Assembly: GCF_905475465.1 (NCBI RefSeq)
Contig: NC_062240.1
Coordinates: forward strand, 11,175,001 to 11,239,000
DNA length: 64,000 bases
From: Pieris napi
Taxonomy: Eukaryota; Arthropoda; Insecta; Lepidoptera; Pieridae
Direction: 5' to 3'
The translations under genes were made by a program, and so were the position numbers. The notes under the pieces are model-generated. The model worked only from the letters and a program-made list of their open reading frames with translations, had not been told where the DNA came from and did no database searches. Shown piece after piece: positions 55,795 to 64,000 of the stretch (the first letter of the stretch is position 1; each line of letters opens with the position of its first letter).

Positions 55795-56035
55795 CTCTTC
55801 TAAAACGGCTGGACCGATTTGATTTTTGTTGGTTTGGGTTGCGCCCTGGATGGTTTAGATTCACATCAGCCTGGCAGATGGCATTGCTGTCGGTATCTAG
55901 GTTATTTGTCTCTACTCCTACTAAACAGCTGGTTTTTCAGATACGAGTCACAGATAGCTTAACTGGTAGAACTCTTGACACGTAATCAAACGATCTGGAT
56001 TCGATTCCCAGTCCGAGCTGTATGTTATTTTTTAT
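55795..56035 (+). mobile_element. Composite: Helitron-like fragment followed by tRNA-like SINE head
   Basis: AACGGCTGGACCGATTTGAT (about 55804) is the lepidopteran element block also seen near 17755. From 55950 a tRNA-like part has ATAGCTTAACTGGTAGAAC (box A) and GGATTCGATTCCCAGTC (box B). I do not call a functional tRNA because no full cloverleaf is evident. Confidence 0.4.
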
Positions 56036-56059
56036 TATTGTACCATTGACCCGCCTTGC

Positions 56060-57055
56060 GAAGCCGAGAAAGATCTCTAGTAATCAACATACCGTAATAC
56101 ACATGAATTTACTTAACGATTATTATACGCTTGAAAACGTCTAATAATAGTTATCGTATTAATTATACACTTGATACACGAAACCGCACTAATTAATATC
56201 TTGTACGAATTATTCAAGAACATGGAATTATCAACGATCTGTTTGTACCTGTATAATCTTTGGAAATGTAAATGAATTTCGAATGAGGTTATAACTAAAA
56301 TGACATTTGGTGTTGACTCTTGCCTTGGACTTTGACAGCTCAGAAGAATTTTTTTTTGTTCAAATTTATTTCTATACTATCAATGTCTCGCGGTTTCACT
56401 TACGTAGATACCGATCTCATGGTAGTGGAAAGTCTTCTAAGTCGGACTATAGATATATCTTTGTTATCATCAAAGTTTTATTTTACTTATTTTTTTTAGT
56501 TTTTAATTACTTCCTTTTTACTAATTACTTCCTTACGAATATATATCTAATACATTTTTAAATTCGTTACATCATTTACGTAGAATGTCCGACATTAGAA
56601 AATTTAAAATTACTATACAGGTTTTGATATATTCTTGATTTCAAGTAGGCAATGAAAGAATTTTTTAATCAGCCCAGGATTTTTTAGCTTAATTATGATA
56701 AATTGTTAATACAAACCAAAATTCGAAATGCAAAGCTTTGTTCTATAATATTAGATTTATTTATAGAACTTCAGTGTCTTAGAACTTCCCTATATAGAAA
56801 ATTTGACGTAGTTTTGTTTTGTGGCAGCAAAATAATTTCATGTCTTGGAGTTCCATCTCGGAATAAACCACGATGCTTTGAACGGCATTTTATTCTTGTA
56901 CTTTTTAAATATAAAAAAAAACTACACAACAAATGTAATGTAGTGTTTGAAGCTGGAACTAATATATATTTGTAAATAGAAAAAAATATCAATGGACATT
57001 TACCAGTCAAATTAAGCCGTGCAATCAATGGTGTGAAACTGAAACTCCCTAACTC
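56060..57055. other. Gene-free AT-rich stretch
   Basis: Frames at 56307-56561 and 56703-56975 show no domain or splice context. Confidence 0.4.
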
Positions 57056-57058
57056 TAA

Positions 57059-57611
57059 GGCCCAGCACACATGGTGAAACGCAACTGCAACGAAACTGCA
57101 ACTACTAGTTACTTTTGAGTTTCATTTGAGTTTATGCCATAGATACCTTTGAGAGACAACACACGTCGCAACTAGTTTGAAACCGGTTTGAAACGCGTTG
57201 CAGATCAGTTGCTTTGAAACCAGCGTGCAGGAAACTCGTGTCGGATTTGGCGTCTTTTCTGTTCGAAAAAATGGCTGACGACGAAAATAAAAACATTCAA
57301 TTCGTATTGGAAGTTGAGAAGCATCCTTGCTTGTACAATACAACACTTTCAAGCTACTCTTCTTCTCAATGTAGGGATGTAACCACATACTTCTTCTTTT
57401 ACGCCTCCTTCTTTGTCGAAGATACAAATACAGAATCAGAACTTCTTCATCACTTGAACTAGACATTTTGGAGACGTCAAAATCGGAATGATTGTGACTA
57501 ATTTCATCATATTTAGGTTGCGGTGTGTGTGGAAAACATTTGAAACTGGTTTCAAACCTATAATTTCAAAAGGGTTTCGTTGCAGTTGCGTTTCACCATG
57601 TGTGCTGGGCC
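57059..57611 (-). mobile_element. PIF/Harbinger-type element, 38-bp perfect inverted repeats, TAA duplication
   Basis: Termini GGCCCAGCACACATGGTGAA... match perfectly in inverted form over 38 bp; TAA lies on both sides (57056-57058 and 57612-57614). 553 bp long, non-autonomous. Confidence 0.9.
57122..57466 (-). pseudogene. Harbinger transposase N-terminal remnant
   Basis: Minus frame starting MSSSSDEEVLILYLYLRQRR with a basic run and WLHPYIEKK, the usual opening of insect PIF/Harbinger transposases (acidic-serine start, RRRR run, W-HP motif). The rest of the frame soon loses similarity and the DDE catalytic domain is absent. It probably begins at the authentic Met but serves no transposase function now. 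Contained within the perfect-TIR element 57059-57611. Confidence 0.65.
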
Positions 57612-57689
57612 TAAACGTCATCTAATGACGAAACGCAAGACCGATGTGTCACAAATTATGTGGTAGGCAACTGTGCCTTGCACTTTAAA

Positions 57690-57905
57690 ATAAACCAGTG
57701 GATTTCTGTATCTATTTCGTACCATTTATTTTTTCTAACAGCAAGTAGGTGATCAGCCTGCATGACATGCCGTTGACTTTTTGCATCTAAGGCATACTGG
57801 TTTCCTCACTATGTTTTCCTTCATTGTACGAGCGAGTGTACAAAATGTCCATCGGCGCATAGTTGGGGTTCGTACCTACCACCTCAGGGATAACGCAGGC
57901 ACACT
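57690..57905 (-). mobile_element. SINE-A, minus strand, diverged
   Basis: GGATTTCTGTATCTATTTCG, GTGATCAGCCTGC, ATGTTTTCCTTCATTGTACG and CGTACCTACCACCTCAGGGA follow the minus-strand SINE-A order of 27000-27262, with more changes. Confidence 0.65.
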
Positions 57906-58031
57906 GTTATAATAATTTGCCTCTCTCATTTTCCATAAAACTCCATAAATAAGCAAATTGAATATCACAATTAGTTTTATTTTACAAATTGTTACCACGT
58001 TTATGTCAATTAAATTAAAATACGAGCTTTA

Positions 58032-58742
58032 AGGCGGAAACATACTACCAAAACGCGACGCTACACCACGCCATCCAACACATGTCAGTACTTATCAATC
58101 CCATATATTTAATATGGTCAGATGCACATAGACAACACGCCATGTGATAACACGCGGTAACATCCAATCGATTTGGATCGGCGTGTTGTGGATGTTGTGA
58201 TGATGACGTCATGCGTCAGTCAATTTATATACTTAGATATTTTTGGATTTATTTGGCGAAATGAACGACGAACAATTAATTGAGTTGGTGAAACAATATT
58301 CTGTTAATAATACAAGGACAAAAACAGGGAGTTAGGATGTTGTTAGTTTGATACAAATAACCTGCTAATCAATTCAGTATATTAGAAAAATATAGGGTGG
58401 GCCAGAAAGATTTGTGAATTTAAAAAAAATATAATAAAAAAGCTAAATACAATACACATATAATTTTTTATTTCAATTAAAATAGACATCTGGGAAATTT
58501 ATTTCTTAAAAATAACATCATCCAGGTGTGCACCATTGCGCTGCAAACATTCCTCAAATCTGAACCTCAAATTGGTAAAAACTTGCTGGCACATTGCTCG
58601 GGGAATAAAAAAAAAAATAAATGAGCTAAATGACTTCTGAATTTGCAAGCGTGTCGTGGTGTCGCGTGTTGGTAATGTGCACGATGGACATCGGGTGTCG
58701 ACACGACACGTCGCGTCGCGTTTTAGTAGTATGTCTCCGCCT
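58032..58742 (+). mobile_element. Harbinger-like element with start of a MADF-type protein, TTA duplication
   Basis: Ends AGGCGGAAACATACTACCAA and (inverted) AGGCGGAGACATACTACTAA; TTA on both sides (58029-58031, 58743-58745). At 58261 a 24-codon frame MNDEQLIELVKQYSVNN begins like a MADF domain, the DNA-binding partner protein of many PIF/Harbinger elements, and stops after a further few residues. A second mobile fragment lies within (58396-58615). Confidence 0.75.
58396..58615 (-). pseudogene. Transposase C-terminal fragment nested in the Harbinger-like element
   Basis: Starts GGGTGGGCCAGAAAGATTTG after TA, like the terminus of an IS630/Tc1-mariner-related insect element. Minus strand reads IPRAMCQQVFTNLRFRFEEC, then NGAHLDDVIFKK and stop, a typical last segment of such transposases. 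Only this end remains. Confidence 0.5.
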
Positions 58743-58938
58743 TTACTGTACAGCAATTTCCGCGATATTTCCTAGATAGTTGGAATAACTGAATACCCAC
58801 TTTTCTCTACATAACTGAAATACCTTCGGGATTAATTTCGTGGTAGAGTATTCGTTTCATGCTATCGATATAACAAAATTGATGTTGCGCTCACCTCGTA
58901 ATACTCTACATTTGCAGTTGAATATTTTTAAATTTTAA

Positions 58939-59147
58939 CGACTCATTGGTCTAGTGGTTAGGTCCCCTGACTGCGAATCCATGGGTCCCGGGTTCGATCC
59001 CCGGCTGAGACGAACATCGATGTGATGAGCATTTGGTGTTGTGCTTAGGTCTTGGGTGTTTAAATATGATTTATATGTCTATCTATCTATAATATGTATG
59101 TATATCCGTTGCCTAGTACCCATAACACAAGCTTCACAAAAAAAAAA
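58939..59147 (+). mobile_element. SINE-C, second copy
   Basis: Same head and body as 34216-34469, box A TGGTCTAGTGG, box B GGGTTCGATCCCC, ending earlier in an A-run after CATAACACAAGCTTCAC. 58-kb copy lacks the last ~40 bases of the first. Confidence 0.8.
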
Positions 59148-59909
59148 AGTTCCGTCATCTATACCTTTATATTATAAACTGAATAGATAGTCTGGTTGAA
59201 GTCATTCTCAAGAACTACAATTGAAAAATACTTACGATGGCTATATTTTATATTAGATTTCCGATATGAAACAGAAATGTGTTTAGTTTTAGTTATGTAC
59301 CTGAAATATATTGTTTAATAGAGAATCAAACCTACGGTTCGGTTTATATACTGTGCGCGACTAATCCACGGAGGCGACTTGTTTGTTTAGTATGAAATTT
59401 TATTTAAAATTCAGTCATTTTAATTTTTTCTTAAGTTATCAGTTAGATTTTTTGTATTTAGTATTTCAGGCAAGTACGTGTTCAAAATTTTGTTAGTGTG
59501 TGTAACTTGATATGTTATTATATTTTTCGGAAATTACCTGTCGTACTGAAATGACGCTTTGATTTTAATCTTATATTACACAGCATTAGAAAACATGTAT
59601 ATTATGATTGAATTTTTCTGGATTACTTTCATAAATTTTACAGTTGTACTGGTGTAGAAACAGTGAACTAATAACATTCGATTAAAGGTAGTTAAAACTA
59701 AATGGATATTAAAGGGTCTCATTCACACTGAAAAGGAACAAAAGTTTTCGGTTTGTTTGGGCACAGCTGGAGGGAAAAGTTGATGAGGCTTAAAACAAAA
59801 GTGAACAGTAATTAGCCATCCTAACTTGAAACAAATACTAAAGATATATTCGTCGGTTTATTACTGTTATAGCAGCAGTTTTAGGTGCATAAGCATGCTA
59901 TTCTCAATT
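59148..59909. other. Gene-free AT-rich stretch
   Basis: No supported feature. Confidence 0.45.
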
Positions 59910-60003
59910 CCGAAGTGGTTTGTAAGTATGAAAGAAAACATGGTGAGGACCGACATAATATGTCTAAGACCTAAAAAACCACGTGTGTCAGGCACAAAAG
60001 GTA
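59910..60003 (+). mobile_element. SINE-A fragment
   Basis: GAAAGAAAACATGGTGAGGA, CGACATAATATGTCTAAGAC and CGTGTGTCAGGCACAAAAGG correspond to the SINE-A middle. The 62-codon frame over it is not a gene. Confidence 0.6.
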
Positions 60004-60036
60004 CCTTCTTTTAAAAGGCATTATATATTAATGGCA

Positions 60037-60430
60037 ATCAGTTCTTTAGGCGCATGAGGGTAATTTTTCACGGATGAAACGCAATAATAATGATATTAGC
60101 GTCACGAAGATGTGCAGCGTTTTTGCCGTAGAAAAGGGAGTGAGTGATTGAGACCGATTGAGAGAAAGTGAGAAGGGCTAATTACCTTATAGAAATTATT
60201 TTTTTTTATTAATATTTCGTAAAGAGAATTTTTGAAATATTAGTATTTTATATTTTATGTAAATTAAAATGGCACGTGTTTTTTATTATCGTAGAAATAA
60301 GTTAAAAAAATTACATTATAATTTGTATTCATTTTCGACACTTTTCATATTTTAATGACAATTAAATTCCTAACATATATTCCTTTTTAACATATCGTAC
60401 TTTGTACGCACGCACTTTTTTTTTAATGTT
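60037..60430 (+). mobile_element. MITE M13, copy F
   Basis: Begins at TTCTTTAGGCGCATGAGGGT (first half of the left 13-mer lost) and shares the 3564 core: AGATGTGCAGCG, GAGAGAAAGTGAGAAGGGCT, GGCACGTGTTTTTTATTATC. Right 13-mer is missing; ends CGTACTTTGTACGCACGCAC plus T-run. Confidence 0.6.
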
Positions 60431-61494
60431 ATGTCTATATGTATATTTAATGTGTCCGTTGCCAAGATCTCTTTCTAATTTATTCGGTCTAGAAGCATTC
60501 GAAAAATAAGATCATAGTATGCGAATTACTTTAAAAAACTATGTTGGAAGTGTCTCTATTAATTATATACTATAATTTATTTAAAACTGAAGAACCTTCT
60601 TAAACCAGTTTTGAGTTCAAAATTCTCAACAGCGAAGTACATTCGCATTCAGTTGAGTAGTGGCTGGGCACTTATTATTTTTACCTCATATTAAAATTAT
60701 TTCATATTTTAATTTGGAATGTTATATAAGATTGTATTTGGAACATACAAGATAAAATATATAGATAATGTACTATCAATATGTTTCTTTTTGTAAATTT
60801 TTGAACATTGTGAAATGTATTATGTATTCCATCTCTGGTCTCTCTCTCTCATCTTTTTAGTGTAACTGTTTGTTATTATATATTATTTATGTTAGCTGTA
60901 GGATTACGAATTAAATATGGTATTTTTTCATTTAAATATTGAAATTTAAAAAAAAATTGGCAATTCTTAAATGGTTGAAACCTTCGTACATATATGCGCC
61001 AATACATACGATATGGGTTGTTTTCAAGAAATTATAAATTTTATTGTAATGTCGCGTATAAATAACGTGTATATATAAATAAATATACAGCCCCTTACAC
61101 TATCAACGTATAATGTATACATCGCTACAGTGAGCCAACGGAACTCAAATGGCTCAAGAATTGTATTTCCTAGTCAGTATTAAAAAATACGCTATTTTTC
61201 TAGACTATTAATACAGATTCACATAACTATACAAAATTTAATATTCTTAAAAAAAAAATTATAATTTGCAAGCTCCAATAAAATTTCCTTTCCGTGTAGT
61301 GTCAAACAAAGGGTTTAATACTGGAAATCGGAGAATCCTAACTACAAAGCTTCCAGGCTTGAAAATGAACCGTGAAACAAGATCATATACTTCTGAAGCC
61401 ATTGCTTTGTGCCTGGATCTATCTTGAAGACTAGTCTATCAAAAAGCTTTTATGTACTGAGACAGACGCATTCTTTGTTCGCAATAATGGTCTA
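60431..61494. other. Gene-free AT-rich stretch
   Basis: No supported feature. Confidence 0.45.
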
Positions 61495-62049
61495 AGATCC
61501 CGCTATACAACGACCTTCACCGAGATGCTTATTTAATGAAACTTATTTTATATATAATTTAATATGTCAATAAATATAATCCATATGGGTTGCCTAGCAA
61601 ATTTCAGTCCAGAGTATTTTTAATTAATTTAAAAAAAAAATATTTTTTTAAACATTTCACCAGTATGATTATTAGATAAATTCTATACCAATCGAAAGTA
61701 TGAAGCCCATAGAATATGCAAAAGTTAGGTTGTTTTTAATCAATTAATTATTTATGTGTATATTTTTTATGTGACACTAAAGTATATATACATCTTTAGT
61801 ATAAAAGAAGGTTATAGTGATACATATATAATACTACCCTGATTAAAAATATTGATTGATAAAAGTTCAAAAAATTTACTACATGCTAATTATAAAAAAA
61901 AATTTTTTTTTTAATATTAATTAAACATACTCTGGACTGAAATTTGCTAGGCAACCCATATGGATTATATTTATTGACATATTAAATTAAATATAAAATA
62001 AGTTTCATTAAATAAGCATCTCGGTGAAGGTCGTTGTATAGCGGGATCT
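61495..62049. mobile_element. 555-bp element with ~150-bp inverted repeats, TA-flanked
   Basis: Ends AGATCCCGCTATACAACGAC and its reverse complement; arms match through CACCGAGATGCTTATTTAAT, ATAATCCATATGGGTTGCCT and AATTTCAGTCCAGAGTAT. TA on each side fits Tc1/mariner-type insertion. Centre (~200 bp) has no protein. Confidence 0.85.
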
Positions 62050-62051
62050 TA

Positions 62052-64000
62052 TACTATAATGGTGACATAGAATACATCTGTGTTCACTAAACTTAAATAT
62101 ATAAAATTTGTTTAAAGTGTATGTATTTAAAGAAAACACTTTTTTACCGGATTGAAGTTATGTATTATTATAAATTAATTTGGTCAAGGACACCACTCAC
62201 GCTGTAAAGCACGCGAAACGACGGAAAAATTTAAAATTATGTAAAATAATTGTAAATGACACTATATATGTATTTGTTGAAATGACCGAAAATAAGGCAA
62301 GTCTTAGAGTTTCTTTGCCGTTTTTCCTGATGAACTTGGCTTAACGTTCATAAGAAATATGTGCTTCTCTATTAATAAATTTTGAATTTACTAATAATTA
62401 TATTTCTTCCAAACAATTTTAATTACCAAAGACGGGTAAATTTCACTAGAATATTTCGTAATGTAATATAATTCTCGCCGTATGTATCTCAAGACTTCAT
62501 TGTTGTCTTTCCATGACAATCGCATACACTTCTTACAAGAACGTTCACTCTTATTAAAACCTGTACAAGGAATGTTCTTAAAAATCTTTAAATCTTTACG
62601 CCATTATATAATTTATTTATATTAATACTTGTAAGTAGAGACTTGCTATTCATGTTTTAACAATAAAATGTTAGATGTATTTCACCATTCAACTTCCTGG
62701 AGTAAAACGGGAATAATATAACGTTGCAAAAATAACCAATTTCAAACGGAAGATCCATTGTGAAAGGCAAAAATGTATTCAAATCGTTCTTATATGGTAT
62801 TCGTTCTTATACTGAACATTAAACAATATAATTTTTAAAAGGTTTTCGATCCTTCAGTTTAGCTACGGACTTCTGCACGTGTCTTTCTGTGTAGTGTACC
62901 CTGTCTTTTTAACATCTTAAACTTTTTTAATAAAATCTTTGATTCTTTTGAAACTTTCATTTAATAATTAAAACTGTAAGTCAAAATGAAATTGAGTTTA
63001 AAAGTGAGTTTTACACAAGACAGAGAAGAAACATAAGTTAATTAATATCACGTATCTAGGAAAAAAAAAATATGATTTTTTTTTTAATCGGACAAACATC
63101 AGTTTAAGCTTTAGATTTCCAAAACTTGGCAAATTATTCATTGATGCACTTCCGACTTTGAACCTTCGAATTTACATTATAATCGCACGTGTAAACGCAT
63201 GGTTAAGTGTTTAATTAAATTTTGTAAGAAGCGGCCATATTTTATATAGATCCATACTAAAGTATGGCCGCTCTCGCGATTATTAACTCGATTTGTTAGG
63301 CTGATCTAAAATTTTATATAAATTTTAAGTTTATTTTTAATAACCTTTGTTAGCATCTTTAGATACTTTGACTTCATAATTGTTGATTAAAGCCATTTCG
63401 TATTAATGATTTTAAGTATCGTATTAATTTATTTATATTATTTCAACTATTATCGCTATTATAATCACTCTCATAGTAATATTTGAAACATCATGATAAT
63501 TTACGCTAAATGTAATTTTGATTAAACGAAATTCATTCGCGTATTAATGAATTTAAAAGAAAACTGTTTAATAAGCAAGAATATTCTATTTATGACATAT
63601 TAAAATGTATGGTGAATTAACCGTTAAATTAACTAACAAAAATAATTACTTCAGCTTTTAAAAGCTCAACTGTAACCTTTTCGACCTTTAAGGTCAAAAA
63701 CCTTTAACACTATCAGCTCTCAATTTCTATTTTTAAAATCAAATGTATAACCTATAGCTGGCTAAAGCAATATCGAGGTTCAAACCAATTACACTCGTTA
63801 AATGTAAAGTGGCTGGAGATGGAAGGACATAACTTATTTAACTTTCCCATTTGCTTCGATAAATAATATTTATCCTAGGATTAAACTGGTACATAATAAT
63901 GGAATAATGTTTTACAATTGTCCACTATCTCTCTTTGTTGGTCCTATTGAGCTTCGATTTTCTTACGTTTGTAAGTGCCACGATACTCCCTAGGGCCAGA
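62052..64000. other. Gene-free AT-rich stretch to the window end
   Basis: No coding, RNA or repeat feature supported. A short inverted pair (AGCGGCCATA/TATGGCCGCT) lies at about 63231-63273. Confidence 0.45.

Overview
This window is nuclear DNA of an insect, almost certainly a moth or butterfly. It is AT-rich, has almost no long open frames and is saturated with short repeats of types I recognise from Lepidoptera: tRNA-derived SINEs, 5'-truncated LINE tails, Helitron-like elements and palindromic MITEs. It also holds an insect pickpocket-type (DEG/ENaC) channel gene and a BEL/Pao retrotransposon. I ran no searches; family names rest on visible motifs and memory of those families.

Layout. From 1 to about 32.8 kb I see no host gene, only repeats: LINE relics with a six-unit 108-bp array grown from a LINE tail (12.46-13.10 kb), Helitron-like elements, SINEs, and DNA elements whose target-site duplications can be read directly (20.0, 27.6, 28.5 kb). 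At 33.1 kb a GC-rich coding segment opens on the + strand. Its frame continues through phase-1 splice junctions into exons at 33.9 kb and 53.65 kb, and the gene runs past what I can follow. The protein is proline-rich, then basic, then helical; I cannot name it.

The large intron of that gene (about 19.6 kb, 34.1-53.65 kb) contains an antisense BEL/Pao element (34.76-40.19 kb) with near-identical LTRs and a perfect 5-bp target duplication, a 5 x 170 bp tandem array (40.79-41.64 kb), several MITE copies, an intact single-exon pickpocket gene on the same strand as the host (45.37-46.69 kb), a 17-bp minisatellite (50.08 kb) and a 299-bp tandem duplication (50.5-51.1 kb). From 53.8 kb to the end there are again only repeats, including two Harbinger-like elements keeping N-terminal pieces of their proteins (57.1 and 58.0 kb) and a TA-flanked long-inverted-repeat element (61.5-62.05 kb).

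Most interesting points: the retrotransposon polyprotein lacks its reverse-transcriptase core although the frame stays open and the LTRs are almost identical; a 195-bp palindromic MITE sits inside another 195-bp copy of itself inside the integrase region; seven insertions have 3-bp TAA/TTA target sites; and one MITE family carries inverted 13-bp palindromes whose central three bases co-vary between its two ends. The three tandem arrays also show higher-order periodicity. No clearly new multi-gene system is visible.
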